Below are positions 35,009 through 43,718 of a stretch of DNA of 64,000 bases, piece after piece. The notes under the pieces were generated by a model. It saw nothing but the letters and a program-made list of their open reading frames with translations, was not told the origin of the DNA and searched no databases. Both the position numbers and the translations under genes were made by a program. The stretch is from Pseudonocardia benzenivorans CB1190 (GTDB lineage: Bacteria > Actinomycetota > Actinomycetes > Mycobacteriales > Pseudonocardiaceae): assembly GCF_000196675.2 (NCBI RefSeq), contig NC_015312.1, positions 682,001 through 746,000 of the forward strand, read 5' to 3'. Position 1 is the stretch's first letter; each line of letters begins with the position of its first letter.

Positions 35009-35578
35009 TCAGGTACGGACGACGAGGTCGGCGTGCTCCGCGGTCCGCTCCGTGGCGTGCCAGGCGTCCTCCTGCGCCGCCCAGCGGGCACGGAACGGTG
35101 CGTACCCGGGCCAGTCGGCGCGGGCCCGCAGTCGCTGCTCGCGCACGTCGGGGGCCGCGTCGACCCAGACCGCCGTGTCGGTGAACGGGCGCAGCGCCGC
35201 GGCGCCGGCACCGCACCCCTCGAGCAGCACCACCGGTGCGGGCGCGAGCTCGCGTGGGCCGGCGCGCGCGCCACGCGTCCAGTCCCACGGCCACCAGCGC
35301 GCGGGACGGCCCTGCGCCAGCGGGCGCGCGATCCAGTCGACGGCCAGCGGCACCGCGGCCGCCAGCCCGTCCCACCCGGGGTAGAGCTCCTCGAGGCTCA
35401 GCACGGGTGCGACGAGCGTGAGCCCGACGGCGTCGGCCAACCGGGACTTGCCGGAGCCCGAGAACCCGTCGACGGTGACCAGCCGCACCCCGGCCCGGGC
35501 GCGCGGGGCGCGTCGGCGCACCGTGTCGACGACCAGTGCCACCTGCTCGTCCAGCCCCGCCCCGGCCACGCCGCCCAT
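35009..35578 (-). CDS. P-loop kinase, uridine kinase-like
   Basis: 189 residues. Walker A GFSGSGKS follows LVTVDG, then an ELYPGWDG segment, a basic lid region (DWTRGARAGPREL) and VVLLEGCGAG, in the order seen in uridine kinase/phosphoribulokinase-like proteins. Such small actinobacterial members are poorly characterised; the substrate may be a nucleoside or pantothenate-like compound. The ATG at 35578 (MGGVAGAGLDEQ) is chosen because upstream codons run into the divergent sigma gene. Start-to-start distance to sigma is 46 bases. Confidence 0.78.
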   Translation of the reverse strand: MGGVAGAGLDEQVALVVDTVRRRAPRARAGVRLVTVDGFSGSGKSRLADAVGLTLVAPVLSLEELYPGWDGLAAAVPLAVDWIARPLAQGRPARWWPWDWTRGARAGPRELAPAPVVLLEGCGAGAAALRPFTDTAVWVDAAPDVREQRLRARADWPGYAPFRARWAAQEDAWHATERTAEHADLVVRT

Positions 35579-35623
35579 CCTCCCCCGGGGCAGGGCCCAG
35601 GGATCGGCCGGGAGGGAGCAGGC

Positions 35624-36196
35624 TTGAACCGATCGGACCGGCTGTTCGTCTGTGGGGAGGTGACCGCGTTGCGCCGCCCGCCCGACCCGGCGGAGGAGTA
35701 CCTCCGGGCGCTCTACGAGCAGCTCGGTGGGCCGCTGCACGGCTACGCGCTCAAGCTCACCGGCGACCCCGGCCGTGCCGAGGAGATCGTGCAGGAGACG
35801 CTCGTGCGCGCCTGGCGGCGCGCCGACCTCCTCGACACCGAGCCTGCGGCGCTGCGAGCGTGGCTGTTCACCGTCGCGCGCAACCTCGTCACCGACCAGT
35901 GGCGGGCTGCCAGGGCCCGCCCGCGCACCGTCGCCGACGACGCGTACCTCGAGGCGGTCGCGGCTCCGGGTGACGACGCGCTCGACCAGGCGGTCCAGCG
36001 CTGGACCGTCGCCGCGGCCCTCGACCGGCTGACCCCCGAGCACCGCGCGGTCCTCGTCGAGACGTACTACGAGGGACGGTCGGTCGCCGAGGCGGCCGCG
36101 AGGTTGGGCATCCCGCAGGGAACGGTCAAGTCGCGCACCTACTACGCGCTGCGGGCGCTGCGGCTGGCGCTGGAGGAGTTGGGGGCGGCTCAATGA
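35624..36196 (+). CDS. ECF RNA polymerase sigma factor (SigK-like)
   Basis: About 190 residues. Sigma region 2 is YALKLTGDPGRAEEIVQETLVRAWRRAD with AWLFTVARNLVTDQWR. Region 4 is LDRLTPEHRAVLVETYYEGRSVAEAAARLGIPQGTVKSR. The start is uncertain: TTG 35624 has an excellent GGAGGG site 7 bases upstream. GTG 35660 (VTALRRPPDPAEEY) would match common family starts but sits directly on its GGGGAG, and TTG 35669 is a third option. The stop overlaps the anti-sigma ATG by four bases. Promoter targets unknown. Confidence 0.88.
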   Translation: MNRSDRLFVCGEVTALRRPPDPAEEYLRALYEQLGGPLHGYALKLTGDPGRAEEIVQETLVRAWRRADLLDTEPAALRAWLFTVARNLVTDQWRAARARPRTVADDAYLEAVAAPGDDALDQAVQRWTVAAALDRLTPEHRAVLVETYYEGRSVAEAAARLGIPQGTVKSRTYYALRALRLALEELGAAQ

Positions 36197-36843
36197 CCGA
36201 CGACGACCCGTTCCGCATCGAGCTGGGGTCCTACCTGCTCGGAAGCCTGTCGCCCGCCGAGCACGCGGCCGTCGACCGGCACCTGCTGACCTGCGCGGAG
36301 TGCCGCGCCGAGATCGCCTCGCTCGCGCCGCTGCCCGGTCTGCTCGGCCGGCTGACCGTGGAGGAGGCCCACGAGGGCCTCGTCGCCCCGCCCGAGGACC
36401 TGTTGCGCCGCACGCTCGACGCCGTCCGCACCGAGCGTCGGGCGGAACGCCGCCACGTGCGGCGCTGGCAGGTCCTGACCGCGGCCGCGGCGGTCGCCGC
36501 GGTGGTCGGCGTGGGTGTCGCGACGGTGCCGTCGATGGTCGGCGGACCCGAGAACGTGGCGATGGCGGCGGCCGCCGGCATCGGGGCCAGCGGCACGGGC
36601 GCGCTCTCGGCGCGCACCTGGGGGACCAGCCTGCACCTGGAGCTCGCGGGGCTCCCCGCAGCGGCGGCGTACCAGGCGTACGCGATGTCCCGCGACGGGC
36701 GCACCGAGGTCGCGGCGACCTGGGGCGCCACCCCGAGCGGTCGCGCCGTCGTCGACGGCGCGACGGCGATCCAGCGGGCGGACCTGGCCGAGGTCGAGAT
36801 CCGCACGGTCGACGGCCGGGCGCTGCTGACGATGCCCTGCTGA
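36193..36843 (+). CDS. Membrane anti-sigma factor, RskA-like with zinc-binding domain
   Basis: 216 residues. The N-terminal anti-sigma domain has the HLLTCAEC (H-x3-C-x2-C) zinc motif near residues 32-39. One membrane helix (VLTAAAAVAAVVGVGVATV, about 96-114) leads to an external RskA-type domain (SLHLELAGLPAAAAYQAYAM, EVAATWGATPSGRAVVDG). It holds the sigma factor at the membrane until proteolysis or a redox/zinc signal releases it. ATGA coupling to the sigma gene gives near equal synthesis. Confidence 0.9.
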   Translation: MTDDDPFRIELGSYLLGSLSPAEHAAVDRHLLTCAECRAEIASLAPLPGLLGRLTVEEAHEGLVAPPEDLLRRTLDAVRTERRAERRHVRRWQVLTAAAAVAAVVGVGVATVPSMVGGPENVAMAAAAGIGASGTGALSARTWGTSLHLELAGLPAAAAYQAYAMSRDGRTEVAATWGATPSGRAVVDGATAIQRADLAEVEIRTVDGRALLTMPC

Positions 36844-36858
36844 GGTCGTCGGCGGCCG

Positions 36859-36891
36859 GATGGTGGCGGCGGCGGGGGCGCCGCCACCATC
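36859..36891. terminator. 13-bp hairpin between convergent anti-sigma and dehydrogenase genes
   Basis: GATGGTGGCGGCG (36859-36871) and CGCCGCCACCATC (36879-36891) pair perfectly around a 7-base loop, in the 76-base gap between convergent stops. Confidence 0.7.
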
Positions 36892-36919
36892 TCGGCTCCG
36901 TCCGGGCCCGGTGCTCGGC

Positions 36920-38032
36920 TCAGTGCTCGTGCACGATGACGCCGCGGACCAGCTCGCCGGCCAGCAGGTGCTCGTAGCCCTCGTTGATCTGGTCGAGGGT
37001 GTAGGTGCGGGTGATCAGCTCGTCGAGCTTGAGGGAACCGTCGCGGTAGAGCTCGAGCAGCCGGGGGATGTCGGTCGTCGGGTTGCAGTCGCCGAAGAGG
37101 CTGCCGCGGATCGTCTTGCGCCACAGCACGGCCTCGGTGCCCGACAGCGTGATCGTGCGGTCGGCGAACGGCGCCAGCGCGGTGATGACGACCGTCCCGT
37201 CCTTGCTGATCGCCTCGAACGCCGCGTCCACGACGTCGGACGTGACGTTGCCGACGGTGATGATCGCCGAGGTCGCCCCGACACCGCGGGAGAGGTCCTT
37301 GGCGAGCTCCTTGGCCTCCTCCGCGGTCGCGACGGCGTGCGTGGCCCCGAGGCTCATCGCGGTGTCGCGCTTGAGCTGCACCGGGTCGACGGCGATGATG
37401 TGCCGCCCGCCCGCGAGCCGCGCGCCCTGCACCGCGTTGATGCCGATGCCGCCGATGCCGTAGATGACGACGGTGTCGCCCGGCCGCACGTTCGCGGAGT
37501 TGACCGCGGAGCCCCAGCCGGTCGGCACACCGCACCCGACGAGCGCCGCGACCTGCAGCGGGAACTCGGGCGCGATCTTCACCGCGGAGCTCTCGTGGAT
37601 GACGCCGTGGGTCGAGAAGGCGCCGATCATGCACATCGCGCCGTAGCGCCCGGCCTTGCCCGACAGCGGCCAGTTGCCGCTGGGCAGGTGGCCGCGCATC
37701 GTCGCCGCGCCCATGTCGCACAGGTTCTGCCGGCCGATGGCGCACCAGTGGCACGTGCCGCAGGTCGGGAGGAAGGAGGCGACGAAGTGGTCGCCGGGAG
37801 CGACCCGGGTGACGCCCGGCCCGACCTCTTCGACGATGCCCGCGCCCTCGTGCCCGAGCACGATCGGCAGCCATGCGCCGAGATCACCCTGCAGCACGTG
37901 CAGGTCGGAATGGCACAGGCCCGTGTGCGTCCAGCGGACGCGAACCTCGTGCTCGCCCGGGTCGGCCAGATCGAGCTCCTCGATCTGCAGGGGCTTGCCC
38001 ACCTCGTGCAGCACGGCAGCTGTGGTCTTCAC
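36920..38032 (-). CDS. Zinc alcohol dehydrogenase, NDMA-dependent type
   Basis: 370 residues from the GTG at 38032 behind GGAGG. Medium-chain dehydrogenase: catalytic zinc GLCHSDLHVLQGD and GHEGAG, structural zinc CGTCHWCAIGRQNLC, NAD site VVIYGIGGIGINAVQGARL. The sequence matches the family with tightly bound NADH that uses N,N-dimethyl-4-nitrosoaniline as artificial acceptor; in vivo electrons go to a mycofactocin-type carrier. It could oxidise alcohols made by the monooxygenase, though it lies 25 kb away. The mycofactocin genes are not in the window. Confidence 0.87.
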   Translation of the reverse strand: MKTTAAVLHEVGKPLQIEELDLADPGEHEVRVRWTHTGLCHSDLHVLQGDLGAWLPIVLGHEGAGIVEEVGPGVTRVAPGDHFVASFLPTCGTCHWCAIGRQNLCDMGAATMRGHLPSGNWPLSGKAGRYGAMCMIGAFSTHGVIHESSAVKIAPEFPLQVAALVGCGVPTGWGSAVNSANVRPGDTVVIYGIGGIGINAVQGARLAGGRHIIAVDPVQLKRDTAMSLGATHAVATAEEAKELAKDLSRGVGATSAIITVGNVTSDVVDAAFEAISKDGTVVITALAPFADRTITLSGTEAVLWRKTIRGSLFGDCNPTTDIPRLLELYRDGSLKLDELITRTYTLDQINEGYEHLLAGELVRGVIVHEH

Positions 38033-38219
38033 CGTTGGTGACCTCCGTCGTTCGCCTGCCCCGATCCTGCCTCGCGGCACCGGAGTTGTCCGCCCCGTTC
38101 GGGGCCGATCCGCGTCACGTGGTCGTCGTCACCCCGTCGTGGGGGTGGGAGACGTAGAGTCGGGCCGCCCCGAGCAGCGCCCCCCGAGCCGCGCCCCCCG
38201 AGCCGCACAGGAGCCCGCC

Positions 38220-38876
38220 GTGACCGCATCGCGCGACGTCCGTGCCGCGACCACCGTGGCCGTCGTGCTGGTGCTGGCGGCCGCGGTCGCAGGCGTCCTG
38301 CTGCTGCGCGACGGCGGCCCGACGGTGGCCGTCGCCGGCGAGGCGAGCGCGGCCGGGGCCGGCGCCGGTCCGGTGTCGACGGGACCGGCGGCGATCGCGG
38401 GCGGGGTGGTCGCGACGGCCTCCTGCACGTCCGCGCCCAGCCGCGCCGCCGACGGCACGCCGACGTCGTTCGACGCGGGGAACGCCGTCGACGGGCGGAT
38501 GGACACCGCGTGGCGCTGCGACGGCGACGGGGTCGGCGACCGGCTGGTGCTGCGGCTGCCACGGTCCGGCCGGGTCTCGCAGCTCACGATCGTGCCCGGC
38601 TACGCGAAGACCGACCAGGCGGACGGCTCGGACCGCTACGCCCAGAACCGGCGGATCAGCGGCCTGACCGTCGACACCCGCGACGGACCGCCCACCGCGG
38701 TCTCGCTCGACCCCTCGCCGACCCGCCGCGCCGCCCAGACCGTCCGGTTCCCGGCGGCCGAGACCGACACCGTGACCCTGACGATCACGTCGTCGGTGCC
38801 GGGCGCGCCGGTCGGGACCCAGCCGGCGTCGGACCGCGTCGCGATCTCCGAGGTCACGTTCCCGGAGCTGCGCTGA
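38220..38876 (+). CDS. Exported NADase-type glycan-binding (discoidin-like) domain protein
   Basis: 218 residues from the GTG at 38220. An N-terminal signal-anchor helix (TTVAVVLVLAAAVAGVLLL, about 11-29) is followed by an Ala/Gly linker and a beta-sandwich: NAVDGRMDTAWRCDGDGVGD, then VSQLTIVPGYAKTDQADGSD, then RYAQNRRISGLTV. This fold is found in discoidin-like glycan-binding modules and next to NADase toxins; here it stands alone, so it may bind cell-wall glycan. CAGGAG precedes the start. The gene ends two bases before a dispersed hairpin. Confidence 0.8.
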   Translation: MTASRDVRAATTVAVVLVLAAAVAGVLLLRDGGPTVAVAGEASAAGAGAGPVSTGPAAIAGGVVATASCTSAPSRAADGTPTSFDAGNAVDGRMDTAWRCDGDGVGDRLVLRLPRSGRVSQLTIVPGYAKTDQADGSDRYAQNRRISGLTVDTRDGPPTAVSLDPSPTRRAAQTVRFPAAETDTVTLTITSSVPGAPVGTQPASDRVAISEVTFPELR

Positions 38877-38877
38877 C

Positions 38878-38921
38878 CCGTGAGTGGCGATGGTCGCTCC
38901 AGCGACCATCGCCACTCACGG
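38878..38921. terminator. Dispersed hairpin copy 2 (perfect)
   Basis: Arms at 38878-38898 and 38901-38921 pair over 21 bp without mismatch. It exactly fills the 45-base gap between convergent stops at 38876 and 38922. It is the best-preserved member of the family and shares the core GTGGCGATGGTCGC. Confidence 0.85.
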
Positions 38922-40262
38922 TCAGACGTGGGCGGCCTCGTCGTCGGCCTCGTGGATCGGGGTGAGGTCGATCCCGGCGGTCTCGGGCAGCGCGGCGAGC
39001 GCGGCGATCGTCGCGATCGCGAGCAGCGCCATCGCCCCGGCGATCAGCCACGGCACGCCGCCCGCGGCCGCGAGCAGCCCGACGGCGATGACCGGTGCGG
39101 GCCCGGCGAGCACCGCACCGGGGATCTCGCGGCCCAGGCCGAAGCCGCTGAACCGGTACGCGGCCGGGAACAGCTCGGCGTAGTAGGCGGCCTGCGAGCC
39201 GAACATCGCGAGGATGCTGCCGAACGCCAGCGCGAACCCGATCATGATCAACACAGTGTTGCCGGTGTCGATCAGCCAGAAGAACGGGAACGCGGTCAGC
39301 GCGCAGAGCACCGCGACGACGAGGTAGACCGGCTTGCGCCCGACACGGTCGGAGAGCTTGCCCACCAGCGGGATCGCCACGGCACCGACGGCGCAGCCGA
39401 GCAGCAGGGCGATCAGCGTCGTGCTCTTGGCCACGTCGCGGTCGGCGAGGTAGCCCAGCGCGAAGGTCTGGATCACGTAGATGTTGAACGCCAGGACGGT
39501 GTTGGCGACCATCACCAGCAGCAGCCGGCCGCCCATCGCGCGGATCAGCGTCAGTGCGGGGACCTTGGTGCGGGCGCGGGCGCTCTTGAGGTCGGCGAAC
39601 ACCGGCGACTCGGGCACCCGCAGCCGCAGGAACAGTCCGGTGCCGACGACGAGGATGCTGAGCAGGAACGGGATCCGCCAGCCCCACGTCATGAGCTGGT
39701 CCTTGGGCAGGGTCGCCACGGCGGCGCTGACGGCGGCCGCGAGCCCGATGCCGAGGAACACGCCGCAGGCCGGCAGCGAGGCGTAGTAGCCGCGCCGCTT
39801 GGGCGGCGCGAACTCCGCGACCATCGTCACCGCGCCGACGTACTCGGCGCCGACGCCCGCGCCCTGCAGCAGCCGGCAGACGACCAGCAGGATCGGCGCG
39901 GCGAGACCGATCGAGGCGTAGGTGGGCAGGCAGCCGATGATGACGGTCGAGATGCCCATCAGCAGCAGCGTCCCGACGAGCGAGACGCGGCGGCCGTACC
40001 GGTCGCCGAGGTGGCCGAAGATCGCCGCGCCGAGCGGGCGGGCGAAGTAGCCGACGCCGAACGTCGCGAACGCGGCGACGCGGCCCGCGGTGCTGGAGAA
40101 CTCGGGGAAGAACAGCGTCCCGAACACCAGCGCCGCGGCCTGCCCGTAGATCGCGATGTCGTACCACTCGATCAGGCTGCCGATGACGGTGGCGGGGATG
40201 AGCCGGCTGCGCGACTCGGCCCACACCTCTTCCCGGGTGGCGGTCGTCGCTGGTGTGGTCAT
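38922..40262 (-). CDS. MFS transporter, MHS family, last gene of sugar-acid operon
   Basis: 446 residues, 12 helices. MHS features: GSLIEWYDIAIYGQAAAL in helix 1, ARPLGAAIFGHLGDRYGRR loop, RLLQGAGVGAEYVGAVTMVAEF. It probably imports an organic acid by proton symport. The ATG follows GAGGAGGAG and overlaps the 2-hydroxyacid dehydrogenase stop by four bases, so uptake is coupled to the catabolic genes upstream. It ends directly at the shared hairpin. Confidence 0.88.
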   Translation of the reverse strand: MTTPATTATREEVWAESRSRLIPATVIGSLIEWYDIAIYGQAAALVFGTLFFPEFSSTAGRVAAFATFGVGYFARPLGAAIFGHLGDRYGRRVSLVGTLLLMGISTVIIGCLPTYASIGLAAPILLVVCRLLQGAGVGAEYVGAVTMVAEFAPPKRRGYYASLPACGVFLGIGLAAAVSAAVATLPKDQLMTWGWRIPFLLSILVVGTGLFLRLRVPESPVFADLKSARARTKVPALTLIRAMGGRLLLVMVANTVLAFNIYVIQTFALGYLADRDVAKSTTLIALLLGCAVGAVAIPLVGKLSDRVGRKPVYLVVAVLCALTAFPFFWLIDTGNTVLIMIGFALAFGSILAMFGSQAAYYAELFPAAYRFSGFGLGREIPGAVLAGPAPVIAVGLLAAAGGVPWLIAGAMALLAIATIAALAALPETAGIDLTPIHEADDEAAHV

Positions 40263-41266
40263 GTGCTCCTCCTCGAGCAGGCCCTGTCCGCGTCGGCCTC
40301 CACGCCGGTGCGGACGGTGTTGCGCAGCGGACGCCCCGACGCCAGCCGCTCGACGTTGTCGGCGATCACCGCGTAGCGGCGTCGCGCGAGGGAGCGGGTC
40401 CAGGCCGACGAGTGCGGGGTGCACCAGGCGTGGGGGAGCTCCCAGAACGGGTGCGCGGCCGGCGCGGGCGTCGGGTCGGCCGGGCTGGGGTAGCGGTACC
40501 AGACGTCCAGGATGGCGCCGCCGATGCTGTTGTGGCGCAACGCGTGCCACAGGGCGTCCTCGTCGACGATCTCGGCGCGCGAGACGTTGACGAGGACGGC
40601 GTCCGAGGGCATGCGGTCCAGCAGCGCGGCGTCGACCATGCCGCGGGTGTCGTCGGTCAGCGGGCACGCGACGACGAAGCGGTCCGCGCCGGCGGCCACG
40701 TCGGGAAGCCGCGAGGTCGGCAGCACCTGGGCGTGGTCGTGGCCCGCGGCGTGGTCGTCGACCGCGACGACCCGCATGCCGAAGGCCGCCGCCCTGGCCG
40801 CGATCGCGCGGCCGATGCGGCCGTAGCCGGCGATGCCCAGTGAGCGACCGTGCAGCTCGCCGTGCTCGGCGCGGCGCCGGTAGGTCCGCGCCCAGGTGTC
40901 GGGCCCGAACGCCGCCTGCATGTCCGCGGCCCGGATCTCCCACTCCAGCAGCCGGGCCAGCACGAACTCGGCGATCGGGATCTCGTGCTCGTACACGTTG
41001 GCGACGGTGGTGCGCGGGTCGAGGGCGTCGAGGTCGATGCCGTCGAGCCCGGCGCCGGGGACGTGCAGCAGCCGGAACGGGGGCAGGGGCGCCCCGTTCC
41101 GGCGCAGCCTGAGGGACACGACGACGTCGTCGACGTCGATCGCGTCGTCGTGGGCGTCCGTCGTGGCGGCCTCGGCGGGCAGCGCGACGACCTCGACCGC
41201 GGGGTCGAGGTGCGGGCGCAGGTCCGCCTCGTGCTCGGCCGCCTCGCCGACCAGCAGGACCCTCAT
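40259..41266 (-). CDS. D-isomer 2-hydroxyacid dehydrogenase family protein
   Basis: 335 residues. NAD-dependent dehydrogenase of the D-2-hydroxyacid type: the Rossmann motif GIAGYGRIGRAIAARA near residue 145, the catalytic region VVACPLTDDTRGMVD, VNVSRAEIVDEDALWHAL with the Arg/Glu pair, and the catalytic His in CTPHSSAW. It would interconvert a 2-keto and a 2-hydroxy acid in the operon's pathway. Four-base overlaps on both sides show translational coupling. Confidence 0.87.
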   Translation of the reverse strand: MRVLLVGEAAEHEADLRPHLDPAVEVVALPAEAATTDAHDDAIDVDDVVVSLRLRRNGAPLPPFRLLHVPGAGLDGIDLDALDPRTTVANVYEHEIPIAEFVLARLLEWEIRAADMQAAFGPDTWARTYRRRAEHGELHGRSLGIAGYGRIGRAIAARAAAFGMRVVAVDDHAAGHDHAQVLPTSRLPDVAAGADRFVVACPLTDDTRGMVDAALLDRMPSDAVLVNVSRAEIVDEDALWHALRHNSIGGAILDVWYRYPSPADPTPAPAAHPFWELPHAWCTPHSSAWTRSLARRRYAVIADNVERLASGRPLRNTVRTGVEADADRACSRRST

Positions 41267-42405
41267 CGCCGTCGCCTCGGCCGCTCGCCCGCGGCGGCGG
41301 CGTCGATGATCTCGGCGACGACGTCGCCGGTGACCGGGACGGGGTTGCCGGCGCGGTTCTGGTCGTGCGTGTCGGGGTGCAGGAACGCGTCGTCGGAGTG
41401 GTCGTCGGCCGACACGGAGATCTCGATCGCGCGGGCCCGGTCGCTCGCGTCGAGCCCGACGTCGGCGAGCGTGACCGGGAGCCCGACGTCGTGCACGAGG
41501 TCCCAGACGAACCCGGCGAGGTCGTCGGTACCGACGGCCTCGGCGACCCGCGCGAGCGGGGCCGGTGCGCGCTCGACGAGCACCGCGGTGACGTAGGGCA
41601 GCACGACGGCGTGCGCGATGCCGTGCTCGACCCCGAAGCTGCCGCCCAGCATGTGCGCGACGGCGTGCTGCAACGCGAACCCGCCGGTCAGCGCGGCCCC
41701 GCCGAGGTAGGCGCCGTAGAGCATCTCGTTGCGCGCCCACAGGCTCGACGGGTCGGCGAGCAGCCGCGGCAACGTCGCGGTGATGACGCGTGCGCCCTCG
41801 ATCGCGGCCGGCAGGATCAGCGGGCTCACGCTGGACAGCGGGACCACGTCGATGCAGTGCGCCAGCGCGTTCAGCGCGCTGGCGGCGCTCACCGCGGCCG
41901 GCAGGCCCAGCGACAGCTCGGCGTCGTAGACGACCGTCGACGCGCGCATCGCCTGGCTCTCGTGCATGCGCTTGACGCCGTCGATCGTCATGCCGCAGTA
42001 GCCGGTCATCTCCGAGCCGGAGTACGTCGTCGGCACGGCGATGATCGGGAGCCCGGACTCGTAGGCGATGCCCTTGCACAGCCCGGTCGCGGCGCCGCCG
42101 CCGACGGCGACGAGGCAGTCGGCGTCCATGCTCTCGGCCTTGTCCCGGCCGCGGCGGGCGAGCTCGATCGGGACCTGGCTGACGGCCTCGGGCAGCAGCC
42201 CGGCGCAGGCGTCGCCGATCTCGCCCGCCAGCCGGTCGCCCAGCTCGGTGCGCCCCGGTGTCGTGACGACGAGCGCGCGCGACGCGCCGAGCCGGGCCAC
42301 CTCGTCGCGCAGTCCGGCCACGCTGCCCGGGCCGAACACGACGCGCTTGGGCGTCTGGTTGTGCAGGCCGCCGGGGTGGGCGAAGGAGCGGGGCGCGGGC
42401 CTCAC
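41263..42405 (-). CDS. Maleylacetate reductase / iron-containing alcohol dehydrogenase family
   Basis: 380 residues from the GTG at 42405, which overlaps the upstream stop. Motifs of group III dehydrogenases: KRVVFGPGSVAGL, DCLVAVGGGAATGLCKGIA for NAD(P)H, PTTYSGSEMTGYCGMTIDGVK, ALNALAHCIDVV and VEHGIAHAVVLPYV, with the metal-binding histidines. Closest in motif to maleylacetate reductases of resorcinol and hydroxyquinol breakdown, but no ring-cleavage dioxygenase is nearby. With a galactonate-dehydratase-like partner the true substrate may be another keto acid or aldehyde. Confidence 0.83.
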   Translation of the reverse strand: MRPAPRSFAHPGGLHNQTPKRVVFGPGSVAGLRDEVARLGASRALVVTTPGRTELGDRLAGEIGDACAGLLPEAVSQVPIELARRGRDKAESMDADCLVAVGGGAATGLCKGIAYESGLPIIAVPTTYSGSEMTGYCGMTIDGVKRMHESQAMRASTVVYDAELSLGLPAAVSAASALNALAHCIDVVPLSSVSPLILPAAIEGARVITATLPRLLADPSSLWARNEMLYGAYLGGAALTGGFALQHAVAHMLGGSFGVEHGIAHAVVLPYVTAVLVERAPAPLARVAEAVGTDDLAGFVWDLVHDVGLPVTLADVGLDASDRARAIEISVSADDHSDDAFLHPDTHDQNRAGNPVPVTGDVVAEIIDAAAAGERPRRRR

Positions 42406-43598
42406 CAGTCCACCACCGTTCCGTCGGCGAGCACGGCGGAGCTGCTGTGGGGCACCTCGGGACGGTAGGGGTGCTTCGCCGCCTCCCGTTCGTCGACCTC
42501 GATGCCGAAGCCGGGGGCCGTCGGCACCTGCCAGTGGCTCCCCACCCGGCGCATGGGTGTCGAGACCACGTCGTCGTACCAGCTCACCGCGCCACTCATC
42601 TCCTCCTGGATCACGAAGTTGGGGGTCGCCACGTCGAAGTGCAGCGCTGCCGCGCCCGCGACGGGACCGTTGGGGTTGTGCGGCGCGACGCCGACGCCCT
42701 CGACGTCGCACAGTGCGGCGATGCGCGTGCCCTCGAGCAGGCCGCCGGTGTGGTTGAGGTCGGGCTGGGCGACGTGCACGGCCTTCGCGGCGAGCACCGG
42801 CAGGAACTCCCGCAGCCCGACGAGCCGCTCGCCCGTCGCGATCGGTGACGGCGACCGCGCCGCGACGGCCCGCAGCGCCTCGGTGTCACCGGGCTGCACG
42901 GGCTCCTCGCAGAACAGCGGGTCGTAGGGCGCGAGGACCTCGATGTACTGCAGGGCGGCGGCGACCGACGCCGTCCGGCCGTGGAAGTCGATCATCACGT
43001 CGACGTCGGGGCCGACGGTGTCGCGCAGCGTCGACATCATCGCGTCGACGTGGCGGCGCTCGGCCGCGACGGTCAGGTGGTGGCCGTAGGGGACGATGAC
43101 GACCTTGAGCGCGTCGTAGCCCGCCTCGACGACCTTCGAGGCCTTCTCCCGGATCACCCCGATGTCGACGGTGTCGTAGACCGACGTCATGTCGCCGAGG
43201 CCGAGGTGGGTGTAGACGCGGACGGCGTCGCGGGTGCGGCCGCCGAGCAGCCGCCAGACGGGCAGCCCGGCCGACTTCCCGAAGACGTCCCACAGCGCGT
43301 GCTCGATGCCGCTGATCGCCGTCGCGCCGATGACACCGAGCCGGTAGTAGCTGTGCTTGGTCATGACGCGCACGCACTGGGCGACGTCGCGCGGGTCGCG
43401 GCCGAGGATCATCGGCGTCAGGTCCTCGATCGCGCCGACGACCGACCGGGTCTTCCAGTTCAGGCTCGCCTCGCCCCAGCCGTACAGGCCGTCGACGTTC
43501 GTGCGGACCTTCACCAGGATCCAGTTGCGCATCTCCGCGTTGACCACGAGCGTCTCGACGCCGGTGATCGTGATGGCACCCGGGTCCTCGGGCTGCAT
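42402..43598 (-). CDS. Enolase-superfamily sugar-acid dehydratase (galactonate dehydratase-like)
   Basis: 398 residues from ATG 43598 behind AAAGGAG. Mandelate racemase/muconate lactonising fold with the metal and catalytic ladder DVMIDFHGR, CEEPVQP, ATGERLVG, VAQPDLNHTGG and APHNPNGPV. The DFHGR and HNPNGP pair points to D-galactonate or related acid-sugar dehydratases, which form 2-keto-3-deoxy acids. It is the first gene of a four-gene coupled operon divergent from the LysR regulator. The GTG 18 bases upstream is rejected since the ribosome site lies inside that extension. Confidence 0.87.
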   Translation of the reverse strand: MQPEDPGAITITGVETLVVNAEMRNWILVKVRTNVDGLYGWGEASLNWKTRSVVGAIEDLTPMILGRDPRDVAQCVRVMTKHSYYRLGVIGATAISGIEHALWDVFGKSAGLPVWRLLGGRTRDAVRVYTHLGLGDMTSVYDTVDIGVIREKASKVVEAGYDALKVVIVPYGHHLTVAAERRHVDAMMSTLRDTVGPDVDVMIDFHGRTASVAAALQYIEVLAPYDPLFCEEPVQPGDTEALRAVAARSPSPIATGERLVGLREFLPVLAAKAVHVAQPDLNHTGGLLEGTRIAALCDVEGVGVAPHNPNGPVAGAAALHFDVATPNFVIQEEMSGAVSWYDDVVSTPMRRVGSHWQVPTAPGFGIEVDEREAAKHPYRPEVPHSSSAVLADGTVVDW

Positions 43599-43676
43599 TC
43601 CTGAACTCCTTTGCACCGTCCGTCTGGGTTGCGACGACGGTAGATGCCTGCAGTGATCGTCTCCAACTCTTTGTTC

Positions 43677-43690
43677 GGATCAATTGATCC
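43677..43690. promoter_or_regulatory. 14-bp palindrome in the LysR-dehydratase divergent region
   Basis: GGATCAATTGATCC is a perfect palindrome in a notably A/T-rich stretch, 28 bases before the LysR start and 78 before the dehydratase start. It is the likely binding site of the LysR protein. Confidence 0.65.
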
Positions 43691-43718
43691 ATGCTGCTTA
43701 TCAGGGAATGCTGACCGG

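Noticed and set aside
43599..43616. GTG start six codons upstream for the dehydratase gene
   Set aside because: The AAAGGAG ribosome site lies inside that extension, so ATG 43598 is preferred.
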